DNA from: Lojkania enalia
Lineage: Eukaryota > Ascomycota > Dothideomycetes > Pleosporales
Direction: 5' to 3'
Length of the DNA: 64,000 bases
NCBI GenBank assembly: GCA_010094045.1
Contig: ML986633.1
Coordinates: 124,722 to 188,721 of the forward strand
The position numbers were made by a program, and so were the translations under genes. Positions 33,511-44,651 of the stretch are shown here, one piece after another. The number at the start of each line of letters is the position of its first letter. Position 1 is the first letter of the stretch. The notes beneath the pieces are model-generated. The model worked only from the letters and a program-made list of their open reading frames with translations. It ran no database searches and was not told the origin of the DNA.

Positions 33511-35101
33511 ATGAAGAAGACGATTCTGTTGTGCTTTATTCATGGGTTCAAGGTATGTGAAGATTGATATAACACTCCGATAGAACGTCTCCGGTCATCC
33601 CCCTATCTACCATCCTCCAGTCCTCTGATCCTCCATCCTCCTCTCCCACCCACCCATCCGTCCCCCACCCTCAGGGGCGGTCTCGTGCAAATCCTTCAAG
33701 TATACAGTTTTGGCGCGCAACTCTGGAGACACTGTGGCCTTTAATTTTGCATAGCGGACAAGAAGCAGTCCTGGTTTGGGATGCAAAGCTAACTGAGTGG
33801 GTTGCGTAGGGCGGCGACAACACATTTGCGAATTTTCCGTCGCATTTGAAGGCGATACTCCAGCATGCGCTGCCAAGGGTCAATGTGATCACGATCACAT
33901 ATCCGAAGTATGAGACTCGGGGCGACCTGAATGAGTGTGTTGCGCGGTTCAAGGAATGGTGAGTAAAGGCACACGCTCCGACAATACACTTGAGTATGTC
34001 CGCAGTAAAATGCTAACATGAAACAGGCTTCAAAATAAAGTCATAGACCTCGAAGTCGCCAATGGCACGCCCTCACCCACTGTCGACCCCTCCGTCCGAA
34101 CCGTCCTCATCGGCCACTCCATGGGCGGCATTGTCGCCGCTGAAACGCTCCTCTCCATCGTAAACGAGGAGCCGATACATTCCCTCAGCAACTCAACCTC
34201 CCAATCCACCTCATCCCTCCCCGATCCTTCACTATTGATGTTCCCGTATATACAAGGCATCCTCGCATTCGATACCCCATACTTAGGAATCGCACCAGGC
34301 GTCGTGGCTCACGGAGCGGAGAAGCACTGGAACACTGCCAGCACAGCATACACGGCGTATTCAAACCTCGCCAATACATTCGGCTGGGGTAACAAGAACT
34401 CCGGAAATGCAGCTGTTGACGCAAGCAGAGCTCTCTCCGCACCCGTCAGCGACTCCAACACTGACGCGGCGGCCGCCCCTCTCTGGCAACGATATGGCCG
34501 CGTCGCGCTCTTCGCTGGGGCCGCAGGCGCGGTCGCTGCCGGTGGCGCCGCAGCTTACATGAAACGGGAGCAAATATCTGAAGGCTGGAGCTGGGCAACC
34601 TCGCACCTCGAATTCGTCGGTGCGCTCGCCCGGCCCGAAGAAATGAAAAAGCGACTCAGCAACATCGCGAAACTATCCGCCATTCAATCCGTCGGCTTCT
34701 CAAATATATACACTACGCTCGGCCACGCCGTCGACAACAACCAGAAAGAGTCCTGGACGGGCAAGGTCGTGGGTATGGATCGCACTTTCTGCAATCTACC
34801 AAAGGGCGAGCTGAAGAAGTTTTTCTTGCCTGCGGTTAATGATAAGAGTACGGCGGAGACGTGGGCACATATGAATATGTTTGAGCCCAAGAGCAATCCG
34901 GGGTATTATTCGATGAGCGAGCAGGCGAAGGAGTTGCTTGTTGAGTGGTCCTTGAATGAGTGGTATGAGGAGAGCGAGGGGCCAACGAGGAGCGGGGTGC
35001 TGTACGAGGAGGCGGAGATGGTGGAAGTGGAGGAAGAGGAATTTGAGGATGTTAGACGGCCCGGAAGTACGGAGGCGGAGGTCTGGGGCAGGAAGGATTG
35101 A
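33511..35101 (+). CDS. alpha/beta-hydrolase, DUF676-like lipase or serine esterase
   Basis: Predicted serine hydrolase with exons 33511-33552, 33810-33958 and 34027-35101 (1266 nt, 421 residues). CFIHGFKGGDNTF supplies the oxyanion-side HG motif. The nucleophile elbow is GHSMGG with Ser95, and LAFDTPYLG follows the active-site strand as in DUF676-type lipases. A hydrophobic Gly/Ala segment at about residues 222-242 could be a membrane helix or signal-anchor, suggesting membrane association. The C-terminus is strongly acidic. Intron 1 is 257 bp, long for this genome, with gctaac just before its acceptor. The frame stays open 5' of the chosen ATG for about 40 codons, so another 5' exon joined by an intron is likely and the true N-terminus may be missing. 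The catalytic Asp and His were not placed. Confidence 0.85.
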
Positions 35102-35767
35102 TGGGTGGTGTTATAAAACCTTATATATACCCTTTTTTGTTTAGGAATTTATTATTAGTTGGTTCATTATAGGATTTATGTGTTGCCGTAGGCATAGATT
35201 GTAGCACGAATCGGCGATATCTGGGTCGATCAAGGGGAAAATTGACTCAAACGAAATTGATCTAAAAGATGACTTGGAACGAACGGTCAAGGAAGATGGG
35301 CATGCAGAGGTGTTCTGGTAGTATGGGGAAGGGTTGGTGATGATGTTTATTCTAGATCTGGAGTTTATGTTATGCTCTTAATTACAATAGTTTCCTCCGT
35401 TGGTTAGAGATTATATCCGGGTCAGGCTGGAAATATTTCGCGTTCCGTAGCAAACTAAAGGGAGAATTGCTAATAGCAGGTATAAGAATGCAAGGTACCT
35501 GTTCCCCTTATTCAACACGGCCCGGACCCATCGAAAGTAATATTATAATCCGACCGTCGCCTTCACATATCATACCCGTCTTCCGTAAGGTTCGGAACGA
35601 CTAAGCTAGCATCCCTTGTGTTTCAGAGCCGAGAATACTGTTTTGATCCTTATTGACAATACACAGGCGGAGATTGTAATAGATGCCCATCGAATAACGG
35701 AATTATCGAAGTCCTTACTATCATCAATTTGGATTTGGTCTATGGCTACAAGCTTTATGACGCCTGT

Positions 35768-36050
35768 CTACCGTGTAAAATGATAATATATTTGTGGTGC
35801 GCAGACATCCAAGACCATGTAAGGCTCATCGATTCTGGCTCCCTTGCCTTGAATGGCTCCACAAAATGTACGAACCATAGTAAGCCGTAGAACAAAGCCG
35901 GCTCCCATGAACCCGTGATAATCCGGGATCCAGAATGAGCTGCTACATCTGCCCGGCAATACCAACCAATGCAGATAACCGGTCTGAGAGGTGCGTAATG
36001 TCTAATGAAGAGTATTCACTGACCACATCCCGCTAGTGTATTACCATGTC
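35768..36050 (-). pseudogene. fragment of a HET-domain (heterokaryon incompatibility) protein, region after the domain
   Basis: Minus-strand reading gives DVVSEYSSLDITHLSDRL followed by SALVGIAGQM in one frame. Then, after a stop and a frameshift, SWEPALFYGLLWFV, and later TWSWMSAH. These blocks in this order (SDRL-SALxGIA, a Trp-rich GLLW block, then xWSW) characterise the part of fungal HET proteins just after the HET domain. The N-terminal domain itself is not visible upstream. It is broken and presumably nonfunctional. Motif order is seen; family identity rests on my knowledge of HET proteins. Confidence 0.6.
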
Positions 36051-36218
36051 TTCTTCGGACGCGTTCTTTGGAATATTTGTGTGCTATGTCTCGGGTGAAT
36101 TTCTGGAGGATCACGTTCTATTAGTGCATTCACGTGCGTACTCATCCATACCTTCCTAGAGCAGTTTAGCGGATCCAAAATGTATGGTTATTCGAGATAG
36201 GAGCCTCTCTTAAAAGAT

Positions 36219-36470
36219 TTATGCGTGTTTAAAATGTGGTAGCTCATCGTCGAACGCGCCAAAGGTAGAGTCCATATTCGAATGGAAGGTTGGATCCCAC
36301 CAATGCGTTATTGCTTCATGGCACTGAACATCATATCGATAACCATCCAGTGACTGCAGCTGTAGGCCAATCAAGCTATATTCGGCTGCTATACCGTATA
36401 GATCAATGCTGCCGTCCTTAGCCCACGTCCCGGCCAAGGTAGGCATAGAGGAACCAGCCGTTGTCGTCAT
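36219..36470 (-). CDS. hypothetical small protein (83 residues)
   Basis: ATG-initiated frame with mixed, protein-like composition (several Trp, Tyr, Asp and His, and no low complexity) ending FDDELPHFKHA. Not recognised. It lies just upstream, on the same strand, of the HET fragment and may be part of the same decayed locus rather than an independent gene. No signal peptide or membrane segment. Confidence 0.35.
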   Translation of the reverse strand: MTTTAGSSMPTLAGTWAKDGSIDLYGIAAEYSLIGLQLQSLDGYRYDVQCHEAITHWWDPTFHSNMDSTFGAFDDELPHFKHA

Positions 36471-36778
36471 CTTGAAGGATATAAAGAGAGTCGATCCAGA
36501 TATATCGGAAATCCTATCGGCGCGTGAAGCCTACCATATCTCAGAAGGTTCTTGAAAGTTCAGAGAAGACAATACCTTGCTTTCTCATGTTAAAATCCTA
36601 AGTCGTGTGTTGGAGTGGCTTAGGAGACTTGCCCTAGCAGTAGCTTAGGTAGAGGTGGTTTCTAGTCTGGTTCTCTCTTGCCTCGATGAGTTTGACTTCT
36701 GTACCAGATCTAAATAGCCCAACATCAATGAGGCGTGAAGGTAAAGCAGTGCCTATGGCTACTCTTTAGATATATTTC

Positions 36779-37120
36779 CGGCGATTAAAACGTCAATTCC
36801 GAAGCCATGTTTTCACAGTGTTGAATGACGCTTCCGATGAAGTACCTTGTGGCAGAATATTTGACCATCTTATATCCAGCGACAGAGACGGGCTACCTAG
36901 CATAATCATCAGCATTTTGCTACATACATAGTGCTACGGCATTCTTTCTACCAAGAAGGGCGAATATCTCCCAAAGGTCTATTTTCCTTGCGCCACCACG
37001 CTCCTAGAAACTACAATTTTATCTTGTAGGTTCACCAAGTACGCGGACAATACCAGGCCTGATTATTATGCGTCTGTCGCTAAGGCACTCTCGCGTGAGT
37101 ATAATTTGCAAGATATTTAA
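36779..37120 (+). pseudogene. possible coding relic, unknown
   Basis: This is a 114-codon frame with a single internal TAG, ending in TAA. It has protein-like segments such as VFTVLNDASDEVPCGRIF and TKYADNTRPDYYASVAKAL. I cannot name it. It could be an exon or a relic; there is no start codon at its left end. The rest of 36,480-37,729 shows nothing recognisable. Confidence 0.3.
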
Positions 37121-37729
37121 TAGAATTTTGCATCGGGTCGCAACTTTTCCTAGCTGAGCGCTCTAGCCTTCCTAACGTGCTGGGTATCCCTGTAATCTGA
37201 CCTATGTGTAAGATAGTGCTATAGCGGCATATAACGCATAGGCATTCGCATTACATCTCCTACCGCGATGTTTCGACTCTATTGCTTGTGTTGGCTCAGA
37301 CTTGCAGTACTCGAGGGATGTTACTGCACAAGAAAAAAAAAGAGAGAAACATAAAATGAGGGAATAAGAAAGTACGTGGTGGTACTACCTTGCGCACAAG
37401 CGAGGTCTAGTGAGACGCCGCTGTTATTGCATCTAACGCACGAAGAATCTTAGTCATTATGGATCCCTGCTCCACTGTAGATTAAGATCAGTATCTGGAT
37501 GCAAAATCAATTGCCAGGAGGCTACAGACGCTTATATATGTTAGGGTGCAAATATTCCGGATACTAGTAGATGAGGCCCTAGAATCCAAACCGGTCCGTG
37601 ACTTATACGAAATATTTAAATATCTAGAATCCGATCTATACTAGAAGCACAAATCCCAAGGATAGCATATAATCTATTCACTAAACCAGCACCACAATAC
37701 GCCCTAAAGCCAGCATCTCTCGTAACACA

Positions 37730-39502
37730 TTACTCCTCATAAGTATCTATTTTTCCTTCCCTTACCACCATCTCCGCCATAACTACCGCGGCCCTCCTAC
37801 CCTCCTCCACATCCAGTCCCCATACCAATGGCACTGGCAGTATAGCTAGAACCGCCAAAAAGATAAACGCGGGCCGAATCGTGCCCGCGCTGTCGACTAT
37901 CCATCCCACCAGCGCCGGACCTACAGCGCTAGACCCTTTATCCGTCACCGCGTAGAGCGCAAAGAACGCGGCTTCACTACCCTCCGGAATCAAAGGCGCG
38001 TAAACGCTCCGCGCATAGCTTGAAATTCCGCCCATGATAATACCGTGTAGGACGCCCAGCGGATAAATCTCCCACGGCTGCTGAAGCCCGCCAACACCAA
38101 GATTCTTGATCATCGGAATATATGCTAGCAGGCCGTATAGCGGGATAATCTCCATCAGCGCCACGCAGTACAGAAGTACAGATTTCGGTTGCAGTGCGTA
38201 CCGCGCAGCGAGGCGGGGCCAGGCAAACGCACCCAGCATTCCGCACGCAATCGAAGTTATGGAGAGGAGAGCCACGGGTATTGTATCCATGTGTAGTTCG
38301 GTCCGCGCGAAGAGGATGGCGGTGCCAGAGATGGTGGCGATGGCGTCAGATAGCAGGAACCAGGCCAACAGGAAAATTATGACTTGCCGGAGGCGCAGGG
38401 CGCGGCGGATTGTCCTCCAGAACGACATCAGGGAGAAAGAAGTGTAGAATAATATTGTTTTTATGAAGCTTTGTGTTTGGAAAGGTTTGGAGTGGGTAGG
38501 GAGCGGGGACCCGGGCCGTGGATGTAGCCAGAGGAGCGTTGGTGTTGTGAGGGCGGCCCACCAGAGACCGACGAAGAAGAGGATAAGGCGGATGGGGAAG
38601 CTGGGGTTTGTGCGGGATAGGTTTGTGGTTTTTGAGAGGAGGAAGAGGAAGAGGATGGAGAGGATTTGGACGAAGACGGCGGCCATGTAACCCAATCCGA
38701 CGCCCTTGGAGGATATCTTAGCGGAGCGCTCCAGGTCTCGTGCTAGTTTCTCCGGGTCTGACCGGTGGGTGGAGAGAGAGGTAGCGTCTGGATTTAGGGC
38801 CTCAAGCTCGAAATCTGCAACTTCGTCTTCAGGGTTGCGGGTATCTGGGTGGTTCGCGACGAGGAGGGGAAGAAAGGCGTTTTGCAGGGAAAACGAACAT
38901 CCCAAACATGTTACGCCGATAATAACAAGAACAGGAGCCAGAAAGTATACTGAAGGACCGATAAATAGGAATAAAGCACTGGCCACAGATCCTGTATATG
39001 CAAAGGTCAAAAGCATCTTTTTCCGATACGGCCCATGGTCCGCAAATGAACTAAAACAGGCGAGTGTAAGCGCCTGGACCAGAACCGCGGCCGATAGCGT
39101 GTACATAGCAAATGAAGCTGTTGTAACATCGCGGCCTAGGAAATGGACAATACACTGTTTGCTGTTTTCAGCTCGTTTTGGCGTTGCGTTGTGACTTCCG
39201 GATTCAGGATTAGAAATACAAGGTGTGGTTTTATCTAAGAATAAAACGCCTCTTTCTCTTGCTAATTGCTCTAAAGTGACAGGAAAAAACAGTCCTATTA
39301 CCTCATCAGCGCGATTCTAAATAATTAACATCCCCTTAATATCTATCGAGCATGAATTCTTACCCATTGCAACAACTGCGAAAACTTCCGCCGCGATCGA
39401 ATACGAGTACCAGCCATTAAGCTCTTGCCTCGTCGTCATTCTCGTGTCTTCGCCTTCATAGCGAGTGGCCAGACGCGGCCTCACCGCCTCATCAAAAGAC
39501 AT
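37730..39502 (-). CDS. atg22: Atg22-like vacuolar amino-acid effluxer (MFS)
   Basis: This 567-residue membrane transporter of the Atg22 family exports amino acids from the vacuole after autophagic breakdown. There are two exons, 39502-39364 and 39294-37730, with a 69-bp intron. The splice gives [18 protein letters not shown] joined to [15 protein letters not shown], the conserved first helix and loop. Next come [19 protein letters not shown] and about ten hydrophobic helices. A long hydrophilic cytosolic loop follows (about residues 205-260, rich in Asp, Glu and Ser). The [36 protein letters not shown] block (about 489-520), typical of the family, is also present. The acceptor AATAG was chosen over nearby AGs because only it keeps frame and family alignment. 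Length is usual. Confidence 0.94.
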
Positions 39503-39633
39503 ATTGTTGAATGTTTAGGGTTTGGAGATCGGGGATTGGAGAGATGGAGGTGGTTGGTGAGCCGAAGTATCCGAGGCCTGAAAGGGAAGGGACTAGGCGC
39601 GATTCGGATAGTGGGGGATTATGTCATTGCGAG

Positions 39634-39643
39634 ATATATATAT
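39634..39643 (-). promoter_or_regulatory. TATA-like element of atg22
   Basis: atatatatat about 132-141 bp upstream of the atg22 ATG, at a distance like those of the other TATA boxes in this window. A weak call because simple AT repeats are common. Confidence 0.3.
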
Positions 39644-39719
39644 TCTGAGACGAGATCGATGAAGTGCAAGGAAACGCTTAACTATTTCGTCATTTTTTTG
39701 CAATAGGAACTTATTGAAA

Positions 39720-40475
39720 AAATCGAATTAGTAATGTTGCTTTACAAGGTTTAGGATCTTCTGATTGTTCGATATAAAGGATCGAGCCTCTGCTTAGGAA
39801 AAGAGTTGACCACAGTTCCTTATCAGGAACTCTAAGACTTCATTTTTGACATTTTTCTCGAGATCAGACATTATGACCTATGATAGTAGGCGCCAGTTCT
39901 AGTAAACAGGCTTAATATGGTAATGCTTAAATATTAATTTATCTTTCACTACCAAAATTCTTATATCACGCGAATAACTAATTTATCTTGTGGATGATTC
40001 TCGGTTCTAGAATGATGTCTTCTAGCATTAAATGAGCGATTGCATTCAGATTGCCATATTTTGTGCCCCATATCAAGGTTTTAGCGTTCGAGACATGCGA
40101 CCTAAATAGCCACGTAGATCGGATACACGTTTAGTGAACAATAATTTGTCCAGAATTGCAATTGATGATTCTCTCACATACTACGTTTCTAGGTCAAATT
40201 TTTGTTTACAGCAGCTCGGGGAAGATCTTATTATGATCGCTACAGTATATTTATTATATTATTGTCAGCTTAGCTTATAATTCATTGTCAGTATTGTAGT
40301 GATGAAGTATGCTATGACGGCTATAGTATGTCGTGATAAATCGATTGCTATGCTACACATAATATGATCAGATGATCTACTAATATAACATTTTGTTAGT
40401 AACACACAGTATGCTCTCATAGTCTGGCGGCACCCATAGCCGCCATTCCTCTGCCATCTCCCGATAACGCCAAAG
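39720..40475. other. AT-rich intergenic
   Basis: No gene or repeat recognised. It lies between the atg22 promoter and the HET relic. Confidence 0.45.
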
Positions 40476-41510
40476 ATGGAAAACGGTAGTCGTTATAGTT
40501 GCTCGGTTGGCAGTAATCTGAGTCACTCGCCAGGGAGAAACGCAAGCTGTCTAAGATCTATTTCACCCAATACCCCTCACAAATCTACCAACCAGGTTAG
40601 CTCGGCTTACAGCCTTGTTCCGCAGGATGTATCGGCACAACGACCAGATCTATCTGATAAACATAGGTCTTCATCAATATCGTCTATTACGGAATGAGAG
40701 TTTCTCGAATTGACATCCTCTACAGGAACAGGCATTACGAGGTTGAGATTGTCAGGTCTTCCAGTAGTCTAGCCTATCCGCCAAAATGATATAATTATAG
40801 CTGATGTCAATTAATGGAAAGAGCCCCTGGGCTTGCACTAAACCTTATGATTAAGTCACTAGGAATACATCCTCGGCGTGCAGTTTCAGTTTGGCTCAAT
40901 GATGGCTCTCCAAATGTTTCGAATCGTAACGTCGGTGCCGCTCTTAGAGTCGATTTGAAGGAGTTCCCACACCTCCAAAGCGATTTCTTTATGCATCATA
41001 CTGGAACTTCAGGGCCAGGAACAACATTCGGTCGACGTTTTCAATATATACCAGAATTCCTACCTCGCTGTTGTGGCTCCTAAAGGGCGTAACAGCAGAG
41101 ACGGTCTCTACAATATTTGCCGCGACTACCAGGATACATCATTATTGTACGAATCATTGAACAGACAAAAGTATTCTATGCGATGTAAAATAACAATTCC
41201 ACATTTCCGCATCGTGAATAAGATGATATCTAATATGCCTAGGCTTGGCTCTAGACCGCGAGACCTCCCTCTTCTTACCCGCGGCTAGGTTTTCCAAGAG
41301 CGTTTTCTATCCCCTAGCGTTCTAAATTTTAGAGGAGCAGAGACTCTGTGAAAATGTCGCGAATATTCTGGTGTGAATGTACTGATGAGCTCAGCGACTA
41401 CTACGGAGATACATCCTAAATACGAGACTGTCTCGGGTAGGAGGAGAATATCCTGAAGGTATGGCATGATCTCGAGTTAGGGAACTCATCAGGTGTTGAT
41501 AGATCGTCGC
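40476..41510 (+). pseudogene. HET-domain (heterokaryon incompatibility) gene, RIP-type nonsense mutations
   Basis: In one plus-strand frame, interrupted by stops, the sequence EQHSVDVFNIYQNSYLAVVA (about 41,022-41,081) matches the IYxNSxxxxxA core of HET domains. Further on, PLLTRG-stop-VFQERFLSP (41,271-41,315) is the hallmark Trp-Val-Phe-Gln-Glu-Arg block with Trp changed to TAG. L-stop-KC follows where HET proteins have Leu-Trp-Glu-Cys. HET proteins trigger cell death on fusion of unlike fungal individuals. Both TGG-to-TAG changes are the kind RIP makes. The first half of the frame (40,476 on) is open but not conserved. It is nonfunctional as it stands. Confidence 0.68.
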
Positions 41511-42280
41511 TCTAACGATCACTTGTAGAATAATTTACCCGGTTATGTCTCACAAAGACAAGTGGTTGCTTCCCGATCCTTCAAGGAATTGTGCATCATT
41601 TGCTTCAGGGGACATCCTATCGTATAATTACCGAATTTTAGGAGGAAATATTACTTCAATATATGTTCTGGCACGCATTGTGCGGACTCAGCATAGATGT
41701 AAGGTGGCTACCATATTAGGGGAATTGTTTAACAAGCTGGAGCCAACAACATTTGAAACTGTTTAAAATCTAGAAATACTTGGTCAGATTTTATTATGCA
41801 GCGTATAAATGAGATTTACGAATCTGCGAATCTTCATCAAATCCCAGCTCTAGGATTTGTAGTCGACAAACATGCTTCATCGAATACTCAATTCAGTATC
41901 TCGCTTCTAACAAACCTTGCAAATTTTCACGCAATTACATAAATTTTACCTATAATATAGAATGTAGTATGCATTATTTTAATTTATACCTGTAATATGA
42001 GATAATATTTAGATACATAAGGGTATTCGAGGCACAAAAGGGCAAAGAAGCGCTATAGATTCTATTAACCGTCTTCTTCATTCTCATATTTATGGAAGGG
42101 AAATTTTAACAAAAGCTCGTAGATTTTTTCTTTGGATACAAGGGCCGTTTCGGCGACGACTACAGAGAGCTGAGAGACTATGCGAGCAACTTGCTTCTAC
42201 TACCAAAATCTACAGGAGTTTTCAAACCGCAATTGTTGATATCAACATCATGGCATCATTCCTCTAGATTCTCAAGAATC
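41511..42280. other. continuation of decayed locus, not assignable
   Basis: Short frames such as 41,545-41,766 and a readable piece near 42,110-42,230 (QGPFRRRLQRAERLCEQL) suggest more damaged coding sequence. Neither is recognised. AT-rich around 41,930-42,020. Confidence 0.35.
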
Positions 42281-42840
42281 TGACATCCATCAACGTGCTT
42301 GGAAGTCCGAACATCCAAAATTATCCTTATCTAATACTGGATCTCCCAGAGGGTTTGCTTGTATCGAAAGTCTAGAAGCGGGCCTGATTTCAATAGGACC
42401 GTCGGCGATGAAACATGTCTTTGCTCTTTCTGGCGGCGATGAATCTACGTCATTTCCTCCTTGCTTTCAGACCCTTCAGAGACGCCTGAAAGAGATAAAA
42501 TTCAATTCTTCACTGGAAATGTGGGGATGTGACACTCATGGTTACCCCAAAGAATTCAACGAGCAAAGAATTGGAAAGAGACACATGAGATCTGGTCAAT
42601 CACTTTGGATTCAACGACCAATTAAGACCACCTCGATGAAACCACGCTTACTCTATCCTTCATCAGGTATCGGTCCTCTTTCGATATCTTAATATATAGT
42701 GGCCGCTATCGGGAAGTCGACGTAATGGAAAGCCTAGTTTCTATTTACTACGGAAACAAATGGATTAGCAGTATAGATATACTAGATTGCTCGACTCCTG
42801 TAGTAGTCTCACCTCCGATCCAACTTGCAATCACACCTTG
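42281..42840 (+). pseudogene. relic of an unnamed fungal multi-copy protein family
   Basis: One frame reads EHPKLSLSNTGSPRGFACIE and then GPSAMKHVFALSGGDE. After a frameshift comes TTLTLSFIRYRSSFDILIYS, then REVDVMESLVSIYYGNKWIS and SIDILDC. From memory, blocks of this kind (a GFAxIExxE segment, a xLSFTxYE segment, then an ExVSxxxxGKWVxDxDIL segment) occur together in a large family of uncharacterised Pezizomycotina proteins. I cannot give a family name. Stops and frameshifts make it a pseudogene. Confidence 0.4.
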
Positions 42841-44651
42841 AAGCAGAAGAATATTCCTTCGTGCCGGGAGGTCACAAGCATAGGTAGCTAGAACACATTT
42901 CTTCATCATTCGCGGGCTTGTCAGGATACATAATAACCAGCTAGGAAGGCTTGGAGTCTTTGCATTGAGCAGTCAGCTGAATTATACCGTTTTCATACTG
43001 CCGAAGGGTTATGTTCGGCTCTGTTGGGCTTGCATTGGCGAGAGAACTTCTCCTTCCGAGTCAGACAAATTACCATTCAAAGGCCCAATATTCGCTTCAT
43101 AGTGGCACGAAAACTGAATATTGGTACTGAGGTGAGGATTCCCGATCTGCCCCTCTTTTAGTTTCTTGCAAAAAACCACAATTTCGGTCATAGTTTCGAT
43201 GTTGAGCTTGTAAGAATGGTCATTCTAGGGCTGAACATGGTACTCGTACTTGCATAAGATAAAGCATAAATCACTCTCTCGAACTAATACACGGACGTCT
43301 CTAATAGATATAGAATCGCTATCCCAGATAGAGGAGTATTGGTCGTTACTATCTTTCTTTTATTATGGGTCATGCAAATTATACTATTACTACACATATA
43401 TATTATGGAAAATGCCGCTCAAGCCCGATTGTAAAAATTGCAATATCTCCCATCCATATTCTCAGTCCAATATACCGCCATCATAGAGTCCCAGAGCCCC
43501 ATATATTCCTCACTTAGCGCGGCCTAGTATCTTATTGCAATAGTCATTCACCTTAAGCCTATTCGGCCGTTGGTCTTCAACAGTCGAACTACCATTGTGT
43601 TTTTCCGCTCCTCTTAATCCATTTTCAATCCCAGAGTCGTATTTCAAGAGCTTCTCCCACTAGATTGGTAAAATTATACTACCTGGTACAGTCCCTATTA
43701 AACGTAATTAGACGTATCGCAATCAAACACTACACGGATCCCTAAAGCGGAAAAAGGCATCTTAGCCCTATTTATCTAAATAAATAATGGAAATTTCTAG
43801 TCACAAAACCAAAAGGTAAAAGCCTCGAGCGTTTTCATGATCTAGCTCTTATTCGCACCTGCTGGGGAGTGCGCCGCACATCCATAATTCTAGTCATGCG
43901 CTGCGAAAATCAAAACCGTAAGCCAGAAAAAAAAGTTGAAAAATAAAAAGAATTTGCTATACGAGGGGAGATATAGTCTTTTTAGGGGCTGAAAAGGCGA
44001 GGAGGCGTGATGGGATGGTTTGTAGGTTTTCCATGGAGACCTGAATATGTATGGTAAGAGTGAAATATTTTGCTTTGGAGTTTGGCATTGATCGATTAGC
44101 CAAATTAGTGACACATCCTAGTAAAGTCCCTGAAATCTAATACCACTGGCTGCGGAATAGAGGACCGTAATCATCATTCACTTGTAAACAATGAGTACTA
44201 AGATCATTTCCGGTTTTGCAGGCTTCAGCTCGATAAGGACTCCTGTAAAGATTGTTGGAAACGTCACTACAAGCATGGAAGGATCTGAAACAATCTGTTT
44301 TTGCCGTTAGATACTTGTCGGCCTTAGCTTTAAGAAACACAATTGGGTTCTATGTGACGGAGAAGAGAGAAGCTGAAGTTTGACACATAATGTTGTTTGA
44401 GCAATTCTACACTGGAATACCAAAAGAATCAGGTATATTGAGTATCCAGAAATTGGAAAATCTAAGGAATGGAACTAGAAACTGAGGTGAGCAAAATTGC
44501 TGGAGTCCTGGATGCAGCCTAGATTTTGTCTGAATTGAATGGTGGTGGGTTGACATGCTCTCGACCTAAACCCAACCCGGCCGCTTACTAACAACTATTT
44601 TCCTATCAATCTTTACCTCGACATCTGCATCTTCAGCACCCCACGCCCAAC
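42841..44651. other. AT-rich intergenic
   Basis: No gene supported. Several short frames occur, none with conserved character. The last 150 bp form the promoter of the ribosomal protein gene. Confidence 0.45.
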
